Shown one piece after another: positions 1 to 6,515 of a stretch of DNA of 10,786 bases. The notes beneath the pieces are model-generated. The model did no database searches and had not been told where the DNA came from. It worked only from the letters and a program-made list of their open reading frames with translations. A program made the position numbers and the translations under genes. The stretch is from positions 1 through 10,786 of the forward strand of contig CAZIWJ010000121.1 in assembly GCA_964542855.1 (NCBI GenBank). The letters run 5' to 3'. The stretch comes from CAZIWJ01 sp964542855. Its GTDB lineage: Bacteria; Bacteroidota; Bacteroidia; Cytophagales; Cyclobacteriaceae. How positions within the stretch are numbered: position 1 is the stretch's first letter; every line of letters starts with the position of its first letter.

Positions 1-150
1 GAGCTTTTCGAAGACCTGGAAACTTCGGCCGTTACCCGGTTCAAAAAGTCAATGTTTGGTGAGTATTATCCTTACATTGAAAAAGCAGCGTACCTGAAAG
101 AGATGAAAGGCGTACAGGCTCGTATGCCTTACGACCTGAAAATTTATTAG
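1..150 (+). CDS. C-terminal end of an unidentified protein (5' truncated)
   Basis: An open frame enters from the left edge in frame 1 and ends with TAG at 148-150, giving 49 residues. The tail is hydrophilic and aromatic-rich, with a YYPYIEKA segment and the ending MPYDLKIY. The codon choice (gaa, ctg, aaa, tac) resembles the other genes here, and the frame stops about 60 bp before a strong terminator, so I take it as a real gene end. There is no signal peptide, membrane helix or catalytic motif in the visible part. I do not recognise the family from this fragment and assign no function. The rest of the gene lies outside the window. Confidence 0.7.
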   Translation, partial: ELFEDLETSAVTRFKKSMFGEYYPYIEKAAYLKEMKGVQARMPYDLKIY

Positions 151-210
151 GAAGTAACGTTTTACTTTACACCTGGAAATTTTTATGGTGCAAACAGATA
201 AAACGATTAA

Positions 211-243
211 AACAGCCCGGAATTACCCGGGCTGTTTTTTTTT
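211..243. terminator. Bidirectional intrinsic terminator between convergent genes
   Basis: The arms AACAGCCCGG (211-220) and CCGGGCTGTT (227-236) form a perfect 10-bp GC-rich stem around a 6-nt loop. On the plus strand the stem runs into a T-tract ending at 243. On the minus strand it is followed by TTTTAATCG. It therefore suits both the plus-strand gene ending at 150 and the minus-strand MaoC gene ending at 324. Confidence 0.9.
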
Positions 244-323
244 GGGCCCTGTGTATTAATGGTAGCACAAAATTGCTTCATGGTAGGCATTTGCAATGCC
301 GACTACCCTAAAATTTACAGTTT

Positions 324-812
324 TTACCGCTCGCTTTCTTCTTCCTTCAGGGCTACAGCGGGTAACTTCACCCGTTCACGTTTAATTTTTTCAGACGATG
401 CCATAACCAGGGCTTCCCCGGATACAGCAACATTTCCGTCCTGATCGGTACACTCACAGCTAAGGATAATCCTGTTTTTCGGTAATTTTTCTTTCACCGT
501 TACCTTCGCCACGAGTACATCACCTAATTTAACCGGGGAAGTAAATTTCAGGTTTTGCGATAAATAAATGGTGCCCGGTCCGGGTAATTGGGTTCCTATT
601 ACACTCGATATTAACGATCCCCCCCACATTCCGTGGGCAATGATTTCGCGAAAAGGGGAAGATTTAGCGTATTCCTCATCGAGGTGGGCCGGGTTAAAGT
701 CGCCCGATACTATAGCAAACAACCGGATATCCTGCATGGTGAGGGTTCGGGAGATACTGGCGGTATCTCCTACCTGTAGTTCGTCGTAGGTTTTATTTTC
801 TATGGTAGTCAT
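324..812 (-). CDS. MaoC-like (R)-specific enoyl-CoA hydratase
   Basis: This is a single hot-dog-fold MaoC/PhaJ-type hydratase of 162 residues, close to the usual size of stand-alone PhaJ-like enzymes. Family members reversibly hydrate trans-2-enoyl-CoA to (R)-3-hydroxyacyl-CoA in the cytoplasm, linking fatty-acid oxidation or synthesis to (R)-hydroxyacyl pools. The signature is clear: SGDFNPAH at residues 36-43 gives the catalytic Asp38 and His43 with the spacing of Asp31/His36 in Aeromonas PhaJ, followed by AHGM at 59-62 and the substrate-tunnel segment GPGTIYLSQNLKF at 78-90. The C-terminus carries a charged tail of about 20 residues. A start 13 codons upstream (851) is possible, but a promoter-like element at 849-856 overlaps it, and MTTIEN at 812 aligns better with family N-termini. 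There are no polyketide or PHA genes nearby, so the pathway is open: fatty-acid metabolism is the default guess and the acyl chain-length preference is unknown. Confidence 0.88.
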   Translation of the reverse strand: MTTIENKTYDELQVGDTASISRTLTMQDIRLFAIVSGDFNPAHLDEEYAKSSPFREIIAHGMWGGSLISSVIGTQLPGPGTIYLSQNLKFTSPVKLGDVLVAKVTVKEKLPKNRIILSCECTDQDGNVAVSGEALVMASSEKIKRERVKLPAVALKEEESER

Positions 813-848
813 GAAACTGATTAATGCGGTTTGAATTCCGTATTTGCT

Positions 849-856
849 CAAAAGTA
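849..856 (-). promoter_or_regulatory. Bacteroidota-type -7 element for the MaoC gene
   Basis: Read on the minus strand this is TACTTTTG, a full match to the Bacteroidota -7 consensus TAnnTTTG. It lies 36 bp upstream of the chosen ATG at 812, predicting a leader of about 30 nt. No clear -33 TTTG was found at the usual 17-23 bp spacing, so the call rests on the -7 match and position alone. Confidence 0.4.
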
Positions 857-877
857 AAACCCGGGGTGCAGGCCCCG
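852..877 (-). terminator. Possible weak terminator after the photolyase-family gene
   Basis: On the minus strand CGGGG (877-873) pairs with CCCCG (866-862) across a 6-nt loop and is followed by GGTTTTACTT, continuing as TTTG. The stem has only 5 bp, so this is a modest candidate. It lies about 40 bp beyond the photolyase-family stop codon. Its T-rich tail overlaps the putative -7 element of the next gene. Confidence 0.3.
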
Positions 878-918
878 CATGATAACTGTCAGTATTAGCC
901 CGACTAATTTCAGCACCT

Positions 919-2412
919 CTAGCCTCCCCGATCTACGTTTCTGCCGGGAACGGTATGAACCTGCAATATTCTTTCTCCTTCCAGTTTCACTTCCAGGTCG
1001 TCTTTAATTTGCCAGAGCGTATCGCGGGCAAATTTCCCGGTTTCTTGCAGGTTTACCAATGGTTGGGGGTAGTCATCGCCAATTGTGCAGTGGTGGAAAG
1101 CCTGCTCCATGGCGGTCATCTCCCAGGGTTTATGGATCAGGCTGGCCGGCACTTCCTTGAGTTCCGGCACCCACTGTTTAATAAAAGTACCGTCGGGGTC
1201 GTGGTCGACCGATTGCTTCACCGGGTTATAAATACGAATGGTATTAATGCCGGTAACCGACGACTGCATCTGGAACTGGGCGAAATGAATACCCGGTTCA
1301 AAGTCCAGGAACTGCCGGGCCAGGTGCGTAGCCCCATCTTTCCAGGGCAGCCAAAGGTGGTGCACCAGGAAGGAAACCACCATGGCGCGCATGCGAAAGT
1401 TGAGGTACCCGGTTTCGTTTACACAACGCATAGCTGCGTCGACCAGCGGAAAACCCGTAGCACCGGTTTTCCAGGCTTCCAGCCATTGCGGATTGGGCTG
1501 GCGGCGCAATTGCCTGTACCCCCGGTTCATATCTTCAAATTCTATTCTCGGTTCCATTTCAAATTTCTGAATGAAATGGCAGTGCCACCGCAACCGGGAA
1601 CCAAAATTCTTTACGGGCCGGGCCAGCGCTTTAGGGATGCGGGCCTGTTCGCCTTCTATTTGCTGAAACACCTCCCGAACCGATAAATTTCCCCAGCTGA
1701 TGTAAGGCGACAGCCGGCTGCAGCTTTTCCGGCTTAGCAAGGGTTTGGAAATGTGTTTGTTGTACTGCCTGGCCCGGTTACACAAGAAGGTACGCAGGTA
1801 TTCCTCGGCCTGTTTCCTCCCCCCTTTTTGCATGTTGTGGTCCGGGTTGGTAATGGCATCGGGAAGCTCCGCTCCTTTCCACTCGTTGTAAAACTCTTTT
1901 TTTAATCCGAAAGGTTTAAGCTGGCGAAATTGCGGGTTGTGCCGGGGAAGGTGCATGTAATCGTGCCAGTCGTTTACCCAGGTTTCGCGGTTTTTTCTTC
2001 CCCTGAATATGCCGTTACACTGATATTCTTCCCAGTTAATTCCCCTGGAACGGGTAAACCGCTTTACTGCCTTGTCGCGTTCGTAAGTGAGTTTAATCCC
2101 GATCTCCTGGTGCGAAAAGATACTGGCGATGGTGAATTGTTTGTGCAGCTGTTCAAACACCGGAAGCACTTCGCTGTGGAATACAAACAAAGGAATATCG
2201 AAGGGTTTTAGTTCTTCTTTCATGGCTTCCAGCGATTCATACGCAAACCGCCAGTGGCGAGGGCTGCTTTCCGGGGACTGCATTAGCGAAGGTTCGAAAA
2301 AGAAAACCAGCAACGTGCGCCGGGGCGTGTAGGATGCTACCTGTAACGGGGCGTGATCCGTTAGTCGTAAATCGCGCTTAAACCACACTACGTTTATTCC
2401 TTCGGTATTCAT
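919..2412 (-). CDS. Cryptochrome/photolyase family flavoprotein, atypical active site
   Basis: The protein has 497 residues with the photolyase/cryptochrome layout. An N-terminal Rossmann-like antenna domain opens with VVWFKRDLRLTDHAPL (residues 8-23). A helical FAD domain covers roughly residues 200-470, with SRLSPYISWGNLSVREV (232-248), the segment TGFPLVDAAMR (319-329) and RIYNPVKQ (393-400). Aligned by eye to remembered E. coli PhrB, the phosphate and ribose contacts of FAD look kept, but classical repair residues do not. PhrB Glu274 aligns with Arg273, Asn341 with Phe339 and Trp384 with Met382, while Trp277 (Trp276) and Arg342 (Arg340) persist. Of the tryptophan triad only the middle one remains (Trp357): Trp382 aligns with Phe380 and Trp306 with Arg304. 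The W-Q-W motif reads F-Q-M within FAQFQMQSSVTGIN. I recall similar NGxxR/SVTGINTIRIYNP signatures from uncharacterised photolyase-like proteins of Bacteroidota and cyanobacteria. FAD binding is likely, but the substrate (CPD, 6-4 product, none) cannot be deduced. The start at 2412 follows AAAGG and aligns with family N-termini. Confidence 0.88.
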   Translation of the reverse strand: MNTEGINVVWFKRDLRLTDHAPLQVASYTPRRTLLVFFFEPSLMQSPESSPRHWRFAYESLEAMKEELKPFDIPLFVFHSEVLPVFEQLHKQFTIASIFSHQEIGIKLTYERDKAVKRFTRSRGINWEEYQCNGIFRGRKNRETWVNDWHDYMHLPRHNPQFRQLKPFGLKKEFYNEWKGAELPDAITNPDHNMQKGGRKQAEEYLRTFLCNRARQYNKHISKPLLSRKSCSRLSPYISWGNLSVREVFQQIEGEQARIPKALARPVKNFGSRLRWHCHFIQKFEMEPRIEFEDMNRGYRQLRRQPNPQWLEAWKTGATGFPLVDAAMRCVNETGYLNFRMRAMVVSFLVHHLWLPWKDGATHLARQFLDFEPGIHFAQFQMQSSVTGINTIRIYNPVKQSVDHDPDGTFIKQWVPELKEVPASLIHKPWEMTAMEQAFHHCTIGDDYPQPLVNLQETGKFARDTLWQIKDDLEVKLEGERILQVHTVPGRNVDRGG

Positions 2413-2453
2413 TACCTTTGTAACCCAAATAAAAAACAGATAGTTTGTTTGCC
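2413..2453. promoter_or_regulatory. 41-bp divergent intergenic region (photolyase relative / hisI)
   Basis: Only 41 bp separate the two opposed start codons, so promoters must overlap each other or lie within coding sequence. In the hisI direction TTTG (2417-2420), a 20-bp spacer and TAGTTTG (2441-2447) resemble the Bacteroidota -33/-7 arrangement with the -7 box one base short. If used, transcription would begin almost at the hisI ATG, giving a nearly leaderless mRNA. In the opposite direction AAAGG sits just before the photolyase-family ATG, but I see no consensus -7 box. Confidence 0.3.
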
Positions 2454-2843
2454 ATGAATGCAGAAGAAACGAATAGCATCCAGCTGCAATTTGAAAAAAG
2501 GAACGGGTTGCTTCCAGTTGTGGTTCAGCACGCTGATACCCTGGAAATACTTATGGTGGGGTACACCAATGAAGAAGCATACCGCCAAACGCTGAACGAG
2601 GGTAAAGCGACCTTCTGGAGCACTTCCCGCCAGGAATTATGGACCAAAGGGGAAACTTCGGGCGATTACCTGCAGGTTGAAAAAATTATGGTAGACTGCG
2701 ACCAGGACGCACTGGTGTACCAGGTTAAATTACTTGGGAGCGGAGTTTGCCACACCTACAATGCTGCTCATCAACACCGCAGGTCTTGTTTTTACCGGCA
2801 ACTGGATGCTGAACGTGAACAACTGGTGAACATCGATCCGTAA
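2454..2843 (+). CDS. hisI: Phosphoribosyl-AMP cyclohydrolase
   Basis: HisI opens the purine ring of phosphoribosyl-AMP to give ProFAR (1-(5-phosphoribosyl)-5-[(5-phosphoribosylamino)methylideneamino]imidazole-4-carboxamide), the third step of histidine biosynthesis, as a cytoplasmic zinc- and magnesium-dependent dimer. The 129-residue product shows the family landmarks: FEKRNGLLPVVVQ near the N-terminus (13-25), the SR-ELW-KG-TSG run at 58-70, the metal-binding DCDQD (81-85) and the zinc cysteines Cys82, Cys99 and Cys112. It covers only the cyclohydrolase domain; the pyrophosphohydrolase (HisE) half often fused in Bacteroidota is absent, and no other his gene is in view. The final cysteine pair is spaced unusually, CHTYNAAHQHRRSC instead of the common CHTGxxSC-like spacing, which implies about six extra residues including two His. 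I chose ATG 2454; a TTG three codons earlier is possible but adds nothing conserved. It is either an orphan his gene or a second copy. Confidence 0.9.
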   Translation: MNAEETNSIQLQFEKRNGLLPVVVQHADTLEILMVGYTNEEAYRQTLNEGKATFWSTSRQELWTKGETSGDYLQVEKIMVDCDQDALVYQVKLLGSGVCHTYNAAHQHRRSCFYRQLDAEREQLVNIDP

Positions 2844-2939
2844 TTAGAACTTCAACTTAACTTCAGCAGTTACCTTCCTGATAATGTTAATTAAATTCAC
2901 GTAAATTAGCCGTTTCATTAAATCCGAGTTATTTCTTTT

Positions 2940-4472
2940 ATGGCCGAGCAAACCCTACACCAATCGCTGGACAAATTTCCGCTTTACATTCACAACAGTT
3001 TTTCCCGGAAAAAAGAACTGTTTAAGCCTATTCACGAAGGTAAGGTAGGATTGTACGTTTGCGGCCCAACCGTGTACGGCGATCCGCACCTGGGGCACGC
3101 CCGTTCGGCTATTACTTTTGATATCGTGTACCGCTACCTGCAGTTTTTAGGGTACAAGGTGCGGTACGTTCGCAACATTACCGACGTGGGGCACCTGGAA
3201 AATGAGTTAGCCGGCGAGGGGGAAGACAAGATCAGCAAGAAAGCCCGGCTGGAGCAACTGGAACCCATGGAAGTGGTTCAGCAGTATACCAACAGTTATC
3301 ATCACTCCCTGCAGCAGCTAAACGTTATTCCACCCAGCATTGAACCGCGGGCCAGCGGGCACATTATTGAACAGATTGAAACGATAAAAAAAATACTGGA
3401 AGCGGGTTATGCTTACGAAACCAACGGATCGGTATATTTTAACCTGAGCAAATACATAGAAGATTACGAGTACGGGAAGCTGTCGGGTAAAGTACTGGAA
3501 GATTTGCAAACCGGAAACCGGGAAACCGAAGGGTTAACCGAAAAAAAGGGGATGCACGATTTTGCACTTTGGAAAAAGGCTGCCCCGGAACACATCATGC
3601 GCTGGGAATCTCCCTGGGGAGAAGGGTTTCCCGGATGGCACGTGGAATGCACGGCCATGTGCACCAAGTACCTCGGCGAACATTTCGATATTCACGGGGG
3701 CGGGCTAGACTTACAGTTTCCCCACCACGAAGCGGAAATTGCCCAAAATGTTGCGGCCTTTGGTAATACCCCGGTTAATTACTGGATGCACCATAACCTG
3801 GTTACAATCGACGGACAGAAGATGAGCAAGTCGCTCGGTAATTTCATTACCGTACAAGAGCTGTTTGAAGGCAACCACAACCGCCTTACCCGGGCCTGGC
3901 ACCCCATGATTATCCGGTTTTTCACCCTGCAGGCCCATTACCGCAGCCCGGTAGATTTTTCGGAAGGTGCCCTGGAAAGTGCCGAAAAAGGATTTCAGAA
4001 ACTAATGGGTGCCCGGGCTGTTGCAGACGAACTGCCTGAAGTGAGCGGTAAAACAGAAACCGCTGAAGATAAGGCTCTGCGGGATTATGCCGACGACTGC
4101 TACCGAAACATGAGCGATGATTTTAACACGCCCCGTACCATTGCTTCCCTGTTTGAATTAGCCTCTAAAATTTACAGCATTAAAAACGGTCAGGTAGCGG
4201 CCGGCCAGCTTCAGCCCGAAACGCTGAAGTACGCACTGCTAACCTTTAATGGCTTTATTGATGATGTGCTGGCATTAAAACCGTTAGAAGAAGCAGCTTC
4301 GGGCGAAGGAAAAACCGATGAGCTGGTGCAGGTGTTGATCCAGCTAAGAAAAGATGCCCGCACCGTTCGCAACTTCGACATGGCCGATAAAATTAGGGAT
4401 CGCTTACAGGAAATCGGCATTCGGCTGAAAGATGAAAAAGGCGGGGAAACTACTTATGAAATTGAAGGTTAG
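2940..4472 (+). CDS. cysS: Cysteinyl-tRNA synthetase
   Basis: This class I aminoacyl-tRNA synthetase charges tRNA-Cys with cysteine in the cytoplasm and is normally essential. At 510 residues it is somewhat longer than E. coli CysS (461), in line with my recollection of Bacteroidota homologues. Visible landmarks are YVCGPTVYGDPHLGHARS at 39-56 (zinc Cys41 and the HIGH-type motif HLGH at 50-53), DVGHLENE at 82-89, GWHVECTAM at 232-240 (zinc Cys237), HGGGLDLQFPHHEAE at 252-266 (His262 and Glu266 complete the zinc site with the same Cys-His spacing of 25 as in E. coli), and KMSKS at 294-298. The anticodon-binding DALR-like helical domain follows at about 380-500. The start is the first ATG and gives the expected N-terminus. 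The upstream 96 bp contain an imperfect TAAATTAG (2902-2909) that could be a -7 box, without a -33 partner. No T-box-like leader is visible. Nothing suggests transfer or damage. Confidence 0.97.
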   Translation: MAEQTLHQSLDKFPLYIHNSFSRKKELFKPIHEGKVGLYVCGPTVYGDPHLGHARSAITFDIVYRYLQFLGYKVRYVRNITDVGHLENELAGEGEDKISKKARLEQLEPMEVVQQYTNSYHHSLQQLNVIPPSIEPRASGHIIEQIETIKKILEAGYAYETNGSVYFNLSKYIEDYEYGKLSGKVLEDLQTGNRETEGLTEKKGMHDFALWKKAAPEHIMRWESPWGEGFPGWHVECTAMCTKYLGEHFDIHGGGLDLQFPHHEAEIAQNVAAFGNTPVNYWMHHNLVTIDGQKMSKSLGNFITVQELFEGNHNRLTRAWHPMIIRFFTLQAHYRSPVDFSEGALESAEKGFQKLMGARAVADELPEVSGKTETAEDKALRDYADDCYRNMSDDFNTPRTIASLFELASKIYSIKNGQVAAGQLQPETLKYALLTFNGFIDDVLALKPLEEAASGEGKTDELVQVLIQLRKDARTVRNFDMADKIRDRLQEIGIRLKDEKGGETTYEIEG

Positions 4473-4527
4473 TACCTTCCAATTAAACGTGTTGTATTCA
4501 TATAAATATCATTTCATCAGGGTTTAG

Positions 4528-4558
4528 TTGAATTATGCATTAAACTACAGTAGTTTTA
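4528..4558 (+). promoter_or_regulatory. Candidate promoter for the exported-protein operon
   Basis: TTG (4528-4530), a 20-bp spacer and TAGTTTTA (4551-4558) match the Bacteroidota -33/-7 layout except that the last base of the -7 box is A rather than G. It lies in the 165-bp gap between cysS and the ATG at 4638 and would give a leader of about 70 nt. Confidence 0.35.
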
Positions 4559-4637
4559 CTTACATATCGCTGTTAATTTTTCAGTGACTCGTTTAATGCT
4601 TAATACTTTCTTACTTCTTTATTATCACCTGGCACTT

Positions 4638-6515
4638 ATGCGTAAACTAACCTTTGGTCTAATGCTCCTGTGCATTTGCAATCAGCACACTTTTGCCCAG
4701 TCGAGAGTAAAATTCGGGAAAGTACCCCGAAAACTAGTTGAAATGATCACCTACCCGCAAGATTCCGATGCCCTGGCCGTGGTGCTTTACGACAAGGGAG
4801 AATTCAACCGGAACAATTTTCGCTTTTCCCGTCACCTTCGCATTAAAATTTTGAAAAACGAGGGAAAAGGTTACGCCAATCGCACTTTTTACGGGATGTC
4901 CAGTAACCAGATCAGGGGCTACACTTTTAACCTGGTAAACGGTAAAGTGAAAAGGGAAAAACTCACGAAAGATAACATTTACGAAGAAGATGCTATACGC
5001 GGGGAATTAAAAAGCACCAAGGTGTTTATGCCCAACGTAAAAGTCGGATCGGTAGTGGATATATCTTACACTATGGATGGCCTTCCATCCGTATGGCGTT
5101 TTCAAAGTAAAATACCAGTTGCCTACAATGAATTATACCTTCCCCGTTCTGCATACGTGGATTTTTCAGTGGCTTCTTTCGGATTTGAACCCATTGAAAC
5201 CCTGCGACCGGGCGAACACTGGCGGGTTACTAATATGCCTGCTTTTAAAGAGGAGCCCTTTATCAATAATCCTGATAATTATCTCACAAAGCTGGAAATT
5301 AACCTGCGCTCCATACGAATTCCCGGACAACTGGTACAAGAATTCACTACTTCCTGGGAGGAAGTAACTGTAACGTTATTGCAGGATGACGATTTTAACC
5401 GGGCCTTCAAAGCAGGTTATCTAAACGATTACGCCAAAGAACTGAATAGTAAGGATCTTTCCAGGGAGCAGGTTATTGATTCCTGCTACGCCTACATTCA
5501 GCAAAATATGAAGTGGAACGATAAAAACAGCCTTTACACCACCTCGTCGATCCGATCTCGTTTTTTAAAAGAACATCTTGGTAATTCAGCCGAAATTAAC
5601 CTGTTACTGGTAAGCCTGCTACAAAAATCAGGCATCAATGCTTACCCGGTAGCCCTGTCGACCCGCGATCACGGTGTACTCAGCCTAGCCACTCCATCTA
5701 TTAGAAAAATGAACTACGTAATAGCGGGTGTTCAAATGGGTGAAAAAGAGCTTTTAATGGATGCTACCGAACCCTACCTGAGCCCAGGTGCCCTTCCGGA
5801 AAGGTGTATGAACAACCTAGGCCGTAAAATTAAGCAAGGGGAGTCGGCCTGGGTAACCCTTTCACCTGATTACGGCATGAAAGAGTCTTCCTTTAGCCAG
5901 ATTGATTTTACTAACCAAACTGCAACAGTACAGTTTTCTTCTTCGGGTTACAGCTACAATAAATGGTTGAAAAACCACCTGGAGTTGTCTTCAGAAGAAC
6001 TCGAGGAACAACTGGAAAAGAAATTCAACGATATGCCCATCAGTAATTATAAAAATAAGAACAATACCAATTCGAGAATGGTAATTGAACAGTTCTCTAT
6101 AGATTTATCGAAGCAGGTGGAAAGGTTTGGGAAAACGGTCATTCTCAACCCCCTTGCTGCCGTAGCCATAACCGAAAACCCTTTTAAGAACCCAAACCGG
6201 AAATACCCGGTAGATTTTGTATATACCACCGAGCAAAGTCATATGCTTACCATGCCAATACCCTCCGGTTACCAGGTAGTGAGCGCGCCTGAATCAACTA
6301 AAATTGCCATGCCTGACGGAAGTGCTCAGCTTACCTATTTATGCAATGCTAAACCGAACATGCTACAGATGCGGGTTGTATTAAAAATTGGCAAGCCGGT
6401 TTACACCGAACAGGAATATGTTACTTTGAGAAGGTTTTACGACGAAGTTGTGAAAAAAATGACTGCCTCAGTTGAATTAGAACAGGTAAAACCAGACTCC
6501 GGCAATGATGAATAA
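4638..6515 (+). CDS. Exported DUF3857 / transglutaminase-fold protein, predicted pseudoenzyme
   Basis: The 625-residue product begins with a signal peptide, MRKLTFGLMLLCICNQHTFA, likely cut before Gln21, so it is exported to the periplasm or envelope. Domain order follows the Bacteroidota DUF3857-transglutaminase proteins: a beta-rich DUF3857 region (about 45-225), a transglutaminase-like core (about 270-390) and a C-terminal DUF3858-like beta domain (about 500-615). Where the fold normally has a catalytic Cys in GDCKD, this protein has GNSAE with Ser317. Where His is expected in FNHVI it has MNYVI with Tyr360. Only the third position is intact (LMDATEPY, Asp375), so cross-linking or protease chemistry by the usual Cys-His pair is not expected. 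The surrounding fold motifs (STRDHG, PGALPERCMN) remain, so it looks like a binding or structural protein rather than a decayed gene. GTG 4584 and ATG 4596 are in-frame earlier starts; I chose 4638 because it alone gives a standard signal peptide. The stop overlaps the next gene, implying co-translation. Confidence 0.85.
   Translation: MRKLTFGLMLLCICNQHTFAQSRVKFGKVPRKLVEMITYPQDSDALAVVLYDKGEFNRNNFRFSRHLRIKILKNEGKGYANRTFYGMSSNQIRGYTFNLVNGKVKREKLTKDNIYEEDAIRGELKSTKVFMPNVKVGSVVDISYTMDGLPSVWRFQSKIPVAYNELYLPRSAYVDFSVASFGFEPIETLRPGEHWRVTNMPAFKEEPFINNPDNYLTKLEINLRSIRIPGQLVQEFTTSWEEVTVTLLQDDDFNRAFKAGYLNDYAKELNSKDLSREQVIDSCYAYIQQNMKWNDKNSLYTTSSIRSRFLKEHLGNSAEINLLLVSLLQKSGINAYPVALSTRDHGVLSLATPSIRKMNYVIAGVQMGEKELLMDATEPYLSPGALPERCMNNLGRKIKQGESAWVTLSPDYGMKESSFSQIDFTNQTATVQFSSSGYSYNKWLKNHLELSSEELEEQLEKKFNDMPISNYKNKNNTNSRMVIEQFSIDLSKQVERFGKTVILNPLAAVAITENPFKNPNRKYPVDFVYTTEQSHMLTMPIPSGYQVVSAPESTKIAMPDGSAQLTYLCNAKPNMLQMRVVLKIGKPVYTEQEYVTLRRFYDEVVKKMTASVELEQVKPDSGNDE

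Noticed and set aside
286..300. Short perfect inverted repeat GGCATT-TGC-AATGCC after the MaoC gene
   Set aside because: The stem is 6 bp with no T-run on either side, and a much stronger bidirectional terminator lies just beyond it.
813..851. N-terminal extension of the MaoC protein
   Set aside because: It overlaps a promoter-like element and has no counterpart in the family as I know it.
955..1686. A 243-codon plus-strand open frame antisense to the photolyase-family gene
   Set aside because: It lies wholly inside a clearly recognised minus-strand gene, has low-complexity shadow composition and shows no motif.
2445..2453. TTG start for hisI
   Set aside because: It adds only three residues and uses a rarer codon; ATG 2454 fits the family N-terminus.
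2902..2909. TAAATTAG as a cysS promoter -7 box
   Set aside because: It deviates from TAnnTTTG and has no -33 partner, so it is too weak to list as a feature.
4584..4637. GTG (4584) or ATG (4596) as start of the first DUF3857 gene
   Set aside because: Both put an unusual hydrophobic extension before an otherwise standard signal peptide that starts at ATG 4638. The candidate promoter would allow them, so they are less likely rather than impossible.
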